Numbered from the stretch's first letter, positions 39,620-48,062 are shown. The stretch: DNA of 64,000 nt from Acinetobacter tianfuensis (GCF_003611465.1 NZ_RAXV01000015.1:1-64000); one strand, 5' to 3'. The notes: a model not told the origin generated them from the letters alone. Numbers and translations: made by a program.

Positions 39620-39922
39620 ATGAATCTTAAATTTGCAAAAAGTGGAAAAACGGTGATTTATAAAATCATTAAAATGACCATCATGTCGCAAAAGGATTTG
39701 ATCCTGAATCCGAAAAACTGGTCTCGAATTGCGACATTGTGGCAGCGTTTACAGCAAAGTTTTCGCTTGATGGTGGGAGTGCCGGATTACCAAAATTATT
39801 TGGAACATATGAAAAAGCATCATCCAGATTTAGAGGCGATGGACGCGAAAACTTTTTACCGCTATTGCGTAGATGCCCGTTATCCATCGGCAGGCGGCAA
39901 TATGAAAAAATGTCCTTGCTGA
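39620..39922 (+). CDS. ybdD: YbdD/YjiX-family small protein
   Basis: The product ends with the YbdD-type pattern: MVGVPDYQNYLEHMKKHHPD and a C-terminal RYPSAGGNMKKCPC. Family members (~65 residues) accompany CstA or BtsT transporters. With ATG 39620 the protein has ~30 extra N-terminal residues; AAGGAG six bases ahead supports this start, but an internal ATG at 39683 would give a more usual length. It follows cstA by 12 bases and is probably co-translated. Confidence 0.85.
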   Translation: MNLKFAKSGKTVIYKIIKMTIMSQKDLILNPKNWSRIATLWQRLQQSFRLMVGVPDYQNYLEHMKKHHPDLEAMDAKTFYRYCVDARYPSAGGNMKKCPC

Positions 39923-39937
39923 TATAGGATAAAAACT

Positions 39938-39964
39938 AAAACGGCACTTCGGTGCCGTTTTTTT
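39938..39964 (+). terminator. Terminator of cstA-ybdD
   Basis: AAACGGCAC and GTGCCGTTT close on TTCG and run into a T tract, 16 bases after the stop of the ybdD-like gene. Confidence 0.93.
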
Positions 39965-40154
39965 ATTTGCAAATAAGTAAAATAAAAAAGCGGAAAAATA
40001 AATGTGCCAGAGAAGCTGGTTTTAATGTGATGCACATCAAACTTCCTGTTTACGATATATTTTGTAAAATAAATCATGTGCTTGTAAATTTTGCATCTGC
40101 TTTAAAAACCTGTATGGTAAATACTTTAAAAGCTTTTGAATTGGGGAATACGGC

Positions 40155-41108
40155 GTGCTTGGAAAAAAAGAGAAAGCAGGGGGAATACAAATAGAAATGC
40201 TGGAAGAACAGCAGCTTGCAGTGTACTACCCGAAGATTCAGAAATATCTTGAGCACATCAACCAAATTATTTTAGATAAAAATCAGCAGACCAAACTGGC
40301 GCTGTGCAGTTTGCTGGCAGGCGGCCATGTTCTGTTTGAAGATTTGCCGGGTTTGGGAAAAACCACGCTTTCCAGTGCTTTGGCGCATTTGGCTGGCCTG
40401 CAATTTCAACGCATTCAATTTACCAATGACATGCTGGCAAGTGATGTCATTGGGGTGAATATGTTTAATCAAAAAGAACATCAGTTTGAATTTAAACAGG
40501 GGCCAGTATTTACGCAAATTCTGCTGGCCGATGAAATTAACCGCTGCAGCCCCAAAACTCAGAGCGCTTTATTGGAGGCGATGGAAGAGGGGTTTGTTAC
40601 AGTTGATGGGGTGCGCTATGCATTGCCGCAGCCTTTTTGGGTGATTGCGACACAGAACCCGCTATTTCAAAGCGGTACTTATGCATTGCCTGAGTCGCAG
40701 CTTGACCGTTTTCTTATGCGCCTATCTTTGGGTTATCCATCTCGTAATGCTGAAAAAATGCTCTTGCAGCAAAGTTCCCGTCAGCAGCTGATTGCTTCAT
40801 TGGCGCATATATTTAGCCAGCAGGAGATTTTAGAATTGCAAAATCTTGTCGGACAAATTTATGTAGATGAAAATGTACTGGACTATATTTTAGATTTGGC
40901 AGAAGAAAGCCGTAAGGGGCGTCATGGCTTATCTACCCGAGGCGTACTGGCTTTGAAAAAAGCCGCTCAGGCGCATGCTTTGGTGGAACAGCGTAACTTT
41001 GTTATTCCTGATGATGTGCAGGCGGTATTTGCCGCAGTGGCGTCACACCGGATAGGCATGAATGAAGATGAAACAGTACGTTTAATGCAGCGGGTTAATA
41101 TCTGTTAA
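40155..41108 (+). CDS. MoxR-family AAA+ ATPase
   Basis: The ~317-residue protein has the Walker A DLPGLGKTT, Walker B LLADEINRC and the sensor region WVIATQNPLFQSGTYALPE, with the arginine-rich LDRFLM that defines MoxR. MoxR proteins act as chaperones with VWA or DUF58 partners. It heads a three-gene unit with DUF58 and a transglutaminase-like membrane protein. A GTG start at 40155 is used, with GGGGAA in front; ATG 40197 would remove 14 residues and is possible. Confidence 0.9.
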   Translation: MLGKKEKAGGIQIEMLEEQQLAVYYPKIQKYLEHINQIILDKNQQTKLALCSLLAGGHVLFEDLPGLGKTTLSSALAHLAGLQFQRIQFTNDMLASDVIGVNMFNQKEHQFEFKQGPVFTQILLADEINRCSPKTQSALLEAMEEGFVTVDGVRYALPQPFWVIATQNPLFQSGTYALPESQLDRFLMRLSLGYPSRNAEKMLLQQSSRQQLIASLAHIFSQQEILELQNLVGQIYVDENVLDYILDLAEESRKGRHGLSTRGVLALKKAAQAHALVEQRNFVIPDDVQAVFAAVASHRIGMNEDETVRLMQRVNIC

Positions 41109-41119
41109 GGAGGCGGTTT

Positions 41120-42025
41120 GTGGCGTCTTTATGGCAGAAATGGCTCAGCAAGCGCTTTCAATATACTGAAGCAAAACAGCTGACACAAAAAGATGTACTG
41201 GTATTCATTTATAAACAGGGTTATCTGTTTTTGGTGCTGATTTTTATTACCTTTATTGCTGGGGTGAACTATGCCAATAACTTGATTTTGGGTTTTTGCT
41301 TTTTAATCAGCGCCGTACTGTGCATGAGCTTTTACCTGACATTTAAACAGCTGCATGGAATGAGCATTGAAGTTGCTGCTATGGAAATGGGCACGGCTGA
41401 ACAGCAGGTTTATTTAGATATTTATATACAGCAGCCGCATCAGCAGCCCAGATATTTGTGGATACGTACTGAGGGGCAGCTGCAGAAAGTATTTGTGTAT
41501 GAGCAGAAAACACATTTTCAAATCGCGTTTATTGCCCCGCACAGAGGGAAATTTCATTATCCAAATTTGCAATTTTATTCGGTTTATCCGTTTGGCTTAG
41601 TTCGGGCTTGGAGCTATTTATATTTAAACTTAAGCAGCTGGATTGCTCCAAAGGCAATCTATCCTGAACTGGAAAATAAGCATCATCAGATGAACTTTGA
41701 GCCAGATATGGATGAGTTTCGTGAATTGCGTGATTTTAAAGCAGGCGATTCACTGCAGGCCGTATCATGGAAACAGGCTGCCAGAGGGCAAGGCTTATAT
41801 GTCAAGGTTTTTGAACAATATGCAGATCAGCACCGTATTGATATTGACTATGCACATATGCCAAGCGCGTCACATGAAGAGAAACTGAGCATGATGATGG
41901 GGCTGGTGCTGCAATGTGAGCAGCTGCAGTTTTCGTATGCACTGTTATTGCCTCAGGCGGCGCTGCCAAGCGGTCTAGGTGAGGCACAGCTTAATCATGC
42001 CAAATTGCTATTAGCGCAGGCTTAA
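41120..42025 (+). CDS. DUF58 membrane-anchored protein
   Basis: The 301-residue protein has two adjacent membrane helices at about residues 33-80 and a soluble remainder. DEFRELRDFKAGDSLQAVSWKQAAR is the DUF58 signature, given here by its core FKAGDSLQAVSWK. Start is GTG 41120 behind AAGGAGG. It stands between MoxR and the TgpA-like gene, overlapping neither. The MoxR-DUF58-TgpA arrangement is common, and its role is thought to concern envelope protein maturation, though this is not proven. Confidence 0.87.
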   Translation: MASLWQKWLSKRFQYTEAKQLTQKDVLVFIYKQGYLFLVLIFITFIAGVNYANNLILGFCFLISAVLCMSFYLTFKQLHGMSIEVAAMEMGTAEQQVYLDIYIQQPHQQPRYLWIRTEGQLQKVFVYEQKTHFQIAFIAPHRGKFHYPNLQFYSVYPFGLVRAWSYLYLNLSSWIAPKAIYPELENKHHQMNFEPDMDEFRELRDFKAGDSLQAVSWKQAARGQGLYVKVFEQYADQHRIDIDYAHMPSASHEEKLSMMMGLVLQCEQLQFSYALLLPQAALPSGLGEAQLNHAKLLLAQA

Positions 42026-42028
42026 TTG

Positions 42029-44032
42029 ATGATGACTTATTCTGTTCGAGTTTCGATGCTTTTGAGTTTGGCGCTGCTGCTGGCGGCGCAAGCCATGTTC
42101 TTGCCAATTGCGCTGAGCCTCACGTTTGCTGTGATGTGGCTGTGTTTATTTCTGCGCAGAAAACAAAATATTGGCGCGTTAAAACGCAGTTGGACGTTAT
42201 TGCTGACATGTATCGCATTAGCCAGTATTTATTTTAGTTACCGCAGTTTTGTTGGGGTAGAGGCAGGTGTTGCTGTACTTAGCACGTTTTTATTTGCCAA
42301 AGCTTTAGAAAGTAAAGATCAGCGCGATATGCTGATTTTATTTAATTTTGCATTATTTGTTTCAGCCAGCTCATTTTTATTCAGCCAGTCATTTGCGATG
42401 GCAGTCATCATTATATTGTGTTTGGTCAGCTGCTTTATGGGACTGTACCGTTTGCAGACCAGTCAGTTTGAAACCGCCCAAGTGCAGGTTTGGCAGACCA
42501 TAAAAAAAGATGCGGGCCATGTAGGAAAGCTTTTGCTCTACGGCATTCCATTTTTCGTGCTGCTGTTTATCTTTTTCCCGCGTCTGCCGCCGCTGTGGCA
42601 TATTCCAATTCCAGACGACACCAGTGTCACGGGTATCAGTGACAGCATGTCACCGGGAGATATCGCGCAATTATCGCAATCCAGCGAGTTAGCTTTTCGA
42701 ATTATTGGTGATATGAAACAGCTGCCGCCGCGTTCAGAGCTGTACTGGCGGGCAATGGTGTTAGATGAGTATAACGGCAGCCGCTGGACCAGCAGTGAAT
42801 TTAATCAGCGTATATTTATGCCTGAGCAGCTGAGTCAGCTGCAGCAGCAGGAGAAATGGCAATACCGTTATTTGGCCGCAGATCCGCGTGTACATTGGGT
42901 CATGGGACTGGAGCAGTCTATGCCGCAGCAGGGCAGTTATTTATTAGGTATAGACGGCAGGATTACACCGCGCCGTATGACCTTGAAAGTTGAGCCGATT
43001 GCATTGAATTGGATCGGCAGTTCTCCGCTGGAATCATTGGATGAGCGCCAGCAAATGCGGCAGGCTAAATTAAATACGAAAGTCAGCGATCAGCTAGACC
43101 CGAAAGCGCAGCAATTAGCTGCAACGCTCTGGAGGGAAAGCGGCGGACTCCCTGAACGTTATATTTCCAATGTTTTACAGTGGTATAAACAGCAGAATTT
43201 TGCTTATACATTGACCCCTGGCACTTTGGGGCAAAACCGAGTCGATGATTTTATATTTGGCAGCCGTAAAGGTTTTTGTGAGCATTTTGCATCAAGTTTT
43301 GTCATGTTAATGCGTTATGCAAATATTCCTGCACGGGTTGTTGTGGGCTATCAAGGCGGTCAGGAAGCGCCAGATGGGAAAAGCTGGGAGGTGCGGCAGC
43401 TGGATGCGCATGCGTGGACTGAAGTATGGCTGCATGGAAAATGGCAACGCTATGATCCTACAGCAATTATTGCGCCGCAGCGCATAGACAGCGGGATGCA
43501 GAACTATATTGCAGCAGATGCGCGTGAATTTGAAGGCAATTCAAATTTTGACCGCCAGAAATATGCAATTTTGACTAAAATGCGTATTTGGAGCGACTTC
43601 GCCAGTTATCAATGGCAAAGTAAAGTTGTGGGGTACAATGCTGAAACGCAGCGCAGCTGGCTGAATAAAATCGGCCTGCATTCATCTTATGCTGCAGTTT
43701 TGGTGATTGCACTGGGCTGTGTAAGTTTAGCAATGCTGTATTTTGGCTGGATGTATTGGCGGCAAAAAAGAAAGCTGTCTATATGGGAGCGCAGCATTCA
43801 GCATTTTAACCGCCAGTTAAAACCTGAACTGCAGCAAAAACAAGCAGAAACATTTAGTGTTTGGATGCGCCGTTTATCCAGTCAGGTTAATGTTAAGTAT
43901 CAGGATGATTTTACTTGGCTATCTGAATTATATATACGGCATAGGTATGCTGGGCAGCCTGTTTCAAAGCAAGAAATAAAGCAATTTAAGATTTTGCTTA
44001 AATCTTGTTCATATGTGTTGAAAAAGTTATGA
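42029..44032 (+). CDS. TgpA-like transglutaminase-fold membrane protein (DUF3488)
   Basis: The N-terminal ~200 residues contain six or so membrane helices (DUF3488). A periplasmic transglutaminase-like domain follows, with C417 in SRKGFCEHFASSFV, H461 in DAHAWTEVW and D476 in YDPTA. A last membrane helix near residues 545-570 precedes a cytoplasmic tail (DUF4129-like). TgpA of Pseudomonas is essential; this is the same layout. Start codon ATG 42029 follows the DUF58 stop by three bases. A short gap then leads to the tRNA gene. Confidence 0.9.
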   Translation: MMTYSVRVSMLLSLALLLAAQAMFLPIALSLTFAVMWLCLFLRRKQNIGALKRSWTLLLTCIALASIYFSYRSFVGVEAGVAVLSTFLFAKALESKDQRDMLILFNFALFVSASSFLFSQSFAMAVIIILCLVSCFMGLYRLQTSQFETAQVQVWQTIKKDAGHVGKLLLYGIPFFVLLFIFFPRLPPLWHIPIPDDTSVTGISDSMSPGDIAQLSQSSELAFRIIGDMKQLPPRSELYWRAMVLDEYNGSRWTSSEFNQRIFMPEQLSQLQQQEKWQYRYLAADPRVHWVMGLEQSMPQQGSYLLGIDGRITPRRMTLKVEPIALNWIGSSPLESLDERQQMRQAKLNTKVSDQLDPKAQQLAATLWRESGGLPERYISNVLQWYKQQNFAYTLTPGTLGQNRVDDFIFGSRKGFCEHFASSFVMLMRYANIPARVVVGYQGGQEAPDGKSWEVRQLDAHAWTEVWLHGKWQRYDPTAIIAPQRIDSGMQNYIAADAREFEGNSNFDRQKYAILTKMRIWSDFASYQWQSKVVGYNAETQRSWLNKIGLHSSYAAVLVIALGCVSLAMLYFGWMYWRQKRKLSIWERSIQHFNRQLKPELQQKQAETFSVWMRRLSSQVNVKYQDDFTWLSELYIRHRYAGQPVSKQEIKQFKILLKSCSYVLKKL

Positions 44033-44078
44033 AAAAACTTGTTTATGCAAATAAAAATGAATATGATGCTTGGACTTC

Positions 44079-44155
44079 AGGTGTATAGCTCAGTTGGTTA
44101 GAGCGCTACGTTGACATCGTAGAGGTCTCCAGTTCGAGTCTGGATATACCTACCA
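44079..44155 (+). tRNA. tRNA-Val (anticodon GAC), prophage integration neighbourhood
   Basis: A complete cloverleaf can be folded: acceptor AGGTGTA with TATACCT, D arm GCTC/GAGC, anticodon stem CTACG/CGTAG with loop TTGACAT, variable AGGTC, T arm TCCAG with CTGGA around TTCGAGT, and genome-encoded ACCA. Anticodon GAC reads GUC and GUU valine codons. The integrase gene begins 176 bases downstream in the same direction, so the tRNA 3' end is the likely attachment site. Confidence 0.95.
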
Positions 44156-44178
44156 AGATTCAAAACTATATGTTATAA

Positions 44179-44217
44179 GGGTTTTAAGCTAAAACAACAG
44201 CTTAAAGCCCTTTTTTT
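44179..44217 (+). terminator. Terminator after tRNA-Val
   Basis: GGGTTTTAAGCT pairs with AGCTTAAAGCCC across an eight-base loop, followed by seven T residues. It may be chromosomal or part of the phage attachment end. Confidence 0.85.
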
Positions 44218-44291
44218 ATGCCTATAAAAAAGTAATCACTTAACCGCACTTGCTGCGAAATCGTTATTTTATGCTGATTATGCAGTTAAAT

Positions 44292-44331
44292 TTACGTCAA
44301 GATTACGTCAAGAATTTTGGAATTTACGTCA
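44292..44331. repeat. Three phased TTACGTCA repeats at the integrase start
   Basis: TTACGTCA occurs at 44292, 44303 and 44324, that is, spaced 11 and 21 bases, close to one and two helical turns. The last copy runs into the integrase start codon. This suggests binding sites on one DNA face for integrase, excisionase or a repressor of int. Confidence 0.55.
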
Positions 44332-45341
44332 TGAAATTACCGAAGCCTCGCAAACGCGGTGCAGCGTTTTATATTGAAATTATGATTAATGGTAAGCGCT
44401 CGTCTGCAACTCGTGATACTGCCAAGGAGTGTGAGCAGTGGGCGGCGCAAAAGATGCTTGAGGCTAAGGCGAATCAATTAGCAGAGGATCAGGGCGTAAA
44501 ACAACTCTATCCATTCAAGACACTTTTTCATAAATATTATGATGAGCAAGGCCGCAAGCTGCGAGGCTCAAAATATGTGAAAGAACAATTAGGGCCATTT
44601 GAGGAAAAGTTTGGTCCGCTTGCAGATATGTCGATTCATGACATCACCCCGAAGCATTTAACCGCTTGGCGAAATAAGCGTTTAAAAGAAGTTGGTGCAA
44701 ATACAGTGCTGCGTGAAATTGCGCTGTACTCATCAGTTTTTAGCTATGCAGTCAAAGAGCTATTTCTATTGGATAACAATCCATGGATGGGGATTAAGAA
44801 GCCTGCCAAGCCTAAGGCACGTAATCGCCGTATCCGGGATGATGAGATTGATTTAATTATTGAAGGGTTAGGGTATAGGCATGGCCAGGTGCCCACACTT
44901 CCCGAACATTATGTTGCCTGGGCATTTTTATTTGCATTGGAAACAGCGATGCGCCGTGGTGAAATCCTTGGCATTAAAATGTCTGAAATTTATGATCGGC
45001 ATGTGCATTTACCAAAAACCAAAAACGGTGATGCTCGTAATGTGCCATTGACGAAAAAGGCTTTAGCTTTACTGGATCTGATCGATCATGAAGGTGATAA
45101 GTTGATTCCACAGTCTGAGAATGCCTTTCGGTTAATGTGGGAGCGTAGAAAGGAGAGGGTAGGGCTGGCAGATATTCATTTCCATGACACACGCCATGAA
45201 GCCATTACTCGCTTTGTGAATAACCAGAAATTACCGGTAGAAGTTCTGGCCAAGGTGACAGGCCATAAAAATATTAAAGTCCTGGTGAATACTTACTACA
45301 ACCCGGATGTTGAAGATATTGCAGATATGATGGATGCGTAA
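44331..45341 (+). CDS. int: Phage tyrosine-recombinase integrase
   Basis: The 336-residue protein has an N-terminal arm/core-binding part and a C-terminal catalytic domain. The catalytic set is R208 in AMRRGEILG, a lysine in LPKTKNGDARNVPL, HDTRHEA (H285, R288), a histidine in TGHKN, and Y322 or Y323. I start at 44331 (MKLPKPRKRG); the 27 codons upstream in frame cross the TTACGTCA repeats and look noncoding. It lies just behind tRNA-Val. Confidence 0.93.
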   Translation: MKLPKPRKRGAAFYIEIMINGKRSSATRDTAKECEQWAAQKMLEAKANQLAEDQGVKQLYPFKTLFHKYYDEQGRKLRGSKYVKEQLGPFEEKFGPLADMSIHDITPKHLTAWRNKRLKEVGANTVLREIALYSSVFSYAVKELFLLDNNPWMGIKKPAKPKARNRRIRDDEIDLIIEGLGYRHGQVPTLPEHYVAWAFLFALETAMRRGEILGIKMSEIYDRHVHLPKTKNGDARNVPLTKKALALLDLIDHEGDKLIPQSENAFRLMWERRKERVGLADIHFHDTRHEAITRFVNNQKLPVEVLAKVTGHKNIKVLVNTYYNPDVEDIADMMDA

Positions 45342-45390
45342 TAAAAAATAAGCTCAAGTGTGGAACTTTTATGTTTCACGCTATTGTTTA

Positions 45391-45410
45391 ATTATAGCAA
45401 ATGCTATAAT
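45391..45410. promoter_or_regulatory. Inverted repeat with embedded -10, ahead of the Panacea locus
   Basis: ATTATAGCAAATGCTATAAT has eight-base arms ATTATAGC and GCTATAAT. The right arm ends in a perfect TATAAT at 45405-45410, with TTGTTT at 45384 as a possible -35. This is the arrangement expected for an autorepressed toxin-antitoxin promoter. The binding protein is not shown. Confidence 0.6.
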
Positions 45411-45557
45411 TTGGCTATGGGCAAGGTTGATCTTGTCTTTTGCTGTACCCGAAATAAGGAATTTAAAATGCATACCGCCACTGATTTTCGACAATGTTAA
45501 TCCTTAGTTTTTTCCTGCTAAGTTCTGTTGAGTTAAGTATTTTATGTGAGGTGTGAT

Positions 45558-46076
45558 ATGGATAATAAAAAATATATAGCGATGGATATTGCTAACTATA
45601 TTATTTGGTATGTTAACAAAGATCAGGAATCCCCATTAGGAGGATTAACTCCTCTAAAACTTCAAAAAATTTTATACTATGTTGCTGCTAATTATTTAAA
45701 AAAGCACGAAGTATTGTTGTTTGATGAGCCATTTCAAAAATGGCAATATGGACCAGTGGTTAAAGAAGTGTATAGAGAGTTCAAATCGGCAAATATTTAT
45801 CATATAAGTAAACCTAAGTCTCTTATTGAAGAGTCATCAGATGCTCCGTTTGGTATACATAAACGAGATTTTAAAGAGGGGTTATTTTTATCTGATAAAA
45901 AATTTGTTGAAATTGCAGACCCTATAATTGAAAAATTAATTTCTAGAAAGGCTTTTGATCTAGTTGAAATGACTCATGAGGAAAATGCCTGGAGTAGATA
46001 TGAGCCTGAAATTAATTCAGGAACTCAAAACCTAACTTATTCAATGTCTGAGCTAAAACAAGCGAAGGATATTTGA
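45558..46076 (+). CDS. Panacea-domain (DUF4065/SocA-like) putative antitoxin
   Basis: The 172-residue protein shows the Panacea core: GLTPLKLQKILYYVAANYL, then LLFDEPFQKWQYGPVVKEVY, a pattern known from SocA and GepA relatives. Panacea proteins have been shown to neutralise many unrelated toxins encoded next door. Start at 45558 follows GAGGTG by five bases. A membrane protein gene begins four bases after its stop, so the two are co-translated. The local base composition is more AT-rich than the surrounding phage genes, which suggests separate acquisition. Confidence 0.82.
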   Translation: MDNKKYIAMDIANYIIWYVNKDQESPLGGLTPLKLQKILYYVAANYLKKHEVLLFDEPFQKWQYGPVVKEVYREFKSANIYHISKPKSLIEESSDAPFGIHKRDFKEGLFLSDKKFVEIADPIIEKLISRKAFDLVEMTHEENAWSRYEPEINSGTQNLTYSMSELKQAKDI

Positions 46077-46080
46077 ATAA

Positions 46081-47070
46081 ATGAACTTTGAACAAGCTAA
46101 GATTATACTAATAGATTTGCACTTGGATTCTGCCTCATTCCATAAGAATGATATCGTTGATAAAGCTGCATATCTATTTAGTTTATTTGAAGCAGACTTT
46201 GTTCAAAAAACAAATCGTGAAACATTTTATAATCTACCTTATAAAGAAATATCAGTAAGAATATTTGAAAGTAATATTAATGAAATTCAGTCTAATACCT
46301 TAGATAGCTTCGCTAACACGGTTAAAGAGGTATTAGTTGATAAATACAAGAACAGTAGTAATGATTTCGAACATCTTCTTAAATGCTACGAAAAATTCAC
46401 ACATCATATTGAATTAGCATTTATACAAAAGCAATTTATTCAAAAAGCTTCAAAAGATGCTTTAGATATTGCTAAAAAAGCCGAAGATTTAGCAAATGAA
46501 GCAGATGCACAAGCCAAATCAACGATTGCAAACTATATTTCTATTCTAGGTATCTTTGCTTCGATCATTTTTACTTTATTTGGTGGTGTAAACTTAATAG
46601 GGTCTACAGTAAAACTCTTAGAAGTTAACTCCAGGTGGCCATACTTAACCTTTATCATTGCTCTCCTAATGATTTGTCTGCTGACACTATTAAATATGAT
46701 GGTGAAGTGGATTAACTCGATGAGTAATTTAAAAAGGGTTTTAGAGAAGCATAATAAAGAAGACAATGTGACTGCTGTAGAATGCTATTGGTATAAGCCT
46801 TGGACATGGGACTTTTATACAAAAGCAGTGTCTTTCTTTCTCTTAATTTTACTTATTAGTATGTGTGGTATGTACAGCGTTAATAAGGAAAGCTTATTTA
46901 CTATTACGAAGGAAACCACCACTAAAAATCTACCAATGGCTGCAGAAAATAATAAACCAGCCGATAAATCAAAGCTTGAAAGCCAAAACAAAGAAGTTAC
47001 TGTTGTAGAAAAAATTACTGTATCTAATCATGCAAATGATAAAAATGCAGATAAAGATAAAAGTGAATAA
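46081..47070 (+). CDS. Multi-pass membrane protein, putative toxin/effector of the Panacea pair
   Basis: The 329-residue protein has an ~130-residue helical cytoplasmic head, a helical linker rich in alanine and lysine (AKKAEDLANEADAQAKS), then hydrophobic segments at about residues 155-180, 193-215 and 250-270, and a lysine-rich low-complexity tail. Two adjacent helices after a coiled helix recall SLATT-type pore-forming effectors, but I do not see a match I can assert. Position four bases behind a Panacea antitoxin makes a membrane-acting toxin or abortive-infection effector likely. Function is inferred from context. Confidence 0.6.
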   Translation: MNFEQAKIILIDLHLDSASFHKNDIVDKAAYLFSLFEADFVQKTNRETFYNLPYKEISVRIFESNINEIQSNTLDSFANTVKEVLVDKYKNSSNDFEHLLKCYEKFTHHIELAFIQKQFIQKASKDALDIAKKAEDLANEADAQAKSTIANYISILGIFASIIFTLFGGVNLIGSTVKLLEVNSRWPYLTFIIALLMICLLTLLNMMVKWINSMSNLKRVLEKHNKEDNVTAVECYWYKPWTWDFYTKAVSFFLLILLISMCGMYSVNKESLFTITKETTTKNLPMAAENNKPADKSKLESQNKEVTVVEKITVSNHANDKNADKDKSE

Positions 47071-47075
47071 AGTTA

Positions 47076-47093
47076 AAGCCCCAATAGGGGCTT
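47076..47093 (-). terminator. Hairpin at the end of the leftward early operon
   Basis: AAGCCCC and GGGGCTT close on AATA. It lies between the converging membrane-protein gene and the leftward operon. Its T tract is weak, so efficiency is uncertain. Confidence 0.5.
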
Positions 47094-47104
47094 GGTCATT
47101 TATA

Positions 47105-47386
47105 TTAATTCTTCCTCGCTCGACCACGTTTTGCCACGGGCCGGGCAATCAAAATCAAGTTTGCCTGCTCTGGATCATAAAGGCACTTACCGCGCGTACC
47201 TTTGTTGATCTCTGCACAACGATCACGGACCGCATCAACACTAATTCCAAATTGCTTTGCTAAATCAGCAGCAGACACTAATTTAGGACTCACATCTTTG
47301 ATAGATACAATTTTAGCTCCGCCTAGATCAGATCCAACAAATAGTTGAGGTGCATCTCCATGTACTGTGATTTGAAATGTACCCAT
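47105..47386 (-). CDS. Small phage protein with putative helix-turn-helix
   Basis: The 93-residue basic protein contains LVSAADLAKQFGISVDAVRD, which looks like a helix-turn-helix, and a lysine/arginine-rich C-terminus (KRGRARKN). This could be a DNA-binding regulator or excisionase-like factor; its position near integrase, last in the leftward operon, would suit an excisionase, but no firm match is claimed. GGGAGGTG precedes the start and overlaps the end of the upstream gene. Confidence 0.6.
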   Translation of the reverse strand: MGTFQITVHGDAPQLFVGSDLGGAKIVSIKDVSPKLVSAADLAKQFGISVDAVRDRCAEINKGTRGKCLYDPEQANLILIARPVAKRGRARKN

Positions 47387-47587
47387 TTAAGACACCTCCC
47401 TCAAACTTTTCAAAACTTTGTACGGCAATTCATTTTCAGCAACTTTTTCACAAACCAACTTATAAAGAGCCTGCACTAGAGCCGCGGGAAGCTCAGCAGC
47501 AAAGCCAACATCTGAAATAACACGCGGGCCTAACTCCTCGCGGAACTCCTCTAGAAGTTCGATTTCAATAGGGGATAGTTCAATCAT
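47387..47587 (-). CDS. Small hypothetical phage protein (66 aa)
   Basis: An acidic, leucine-rich helical protein that starts MIELSPIEIELLEEF. It begins by overlapping the end of the methyltransferase gene by eight bases and ends directly at the next start, consistent with tight packing of the operon. I do not recognise the family. Confidence 0.6.
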   Translation of the reverse strand: MIELSPIEIELLEEFREELGPRVISDVGFAAELPAALVQALYKLVCEKVAENELPYKVLKSLREVS

Positions 47588-48062
47588 TGGTTGGCTCCAT
47601 TTTCATGAAAGTGATCCAGTGTGTATTAGCTCGTTTCCCACTTATATGCCCGAACACAGGTTTTTGATCAGTTAGTTTTAATATTTCACTCACTTTAATT
47701 TGAGTTTCATTCCATTTAAAAATCAATACACCACCATTGGCCAACACACGAAAGCATTCTGAAAAACCTTTGCGAATATCATCGCGCCAATTTTCATGAA
47801 GCTTTCCATACTTCAAAGCTAACCAACTTAAAGGGCCTGCTTTCACCAAATGGGGTGGGTCAAACACAACTAAATTGAATTGACCGTCATTAAAAGGCAT
47901 ATTGCGAAAATCCATCTCAATGTCCGGTGCGACTTCTAAGGAGCGCCCATCACACAAAATATGACTTTCAGTTCGAATATCCCCAAAAACAACATTCGGA
48001 TTAACACGATCAAAATGCATCATGCGAGAGCCGCAACATGGATCTAAAACCTTAGCTGTCAT
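47580..48062 (-). CDS. Phage class I SAM-dependent methyltransferase
   Basis: The 160-residue protein starts MTAKVLDPCCGSRMM. LDPCCGS is a glycine-poor SAM-binding loop and FNLVVFDPPHL is an NPPY-like catalytic motif of DNA or nucleobase methyltransferases. GGVLIFKWNET is the late strand. Such small enzymes are common in Acinetobacter and enterobacterial phages and are thought to methylate phage DNA against restriction. It starts inside the end of the DUF551 gene (11-base overlap). Substrate is inferred. Confidence 0.78.
   Translation of the reverse strand: MTAKVLDPCCGSRMMHFDRVNPNVVFGDIRTESHILCDGRSLEVAPDIEMDFRNMPFNDGQFNLVVFDPPHLVKAGPLSWLALKYGKLHENWRDDIRKGFSECFRVLANGGVLIFKWNETQIKVSEILKLTDQKPVFGHISGKRANTHWITFMKMEPTND

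Noticed and set aside
46081-47070. Reading the Panacea partner as a chemoreceptor or transporter subunit
   Set aside because: No methyl-accepting, HAMP, ABC or channel motif is visible; the short helical head and paired helices fit an effector better, though still unproven.
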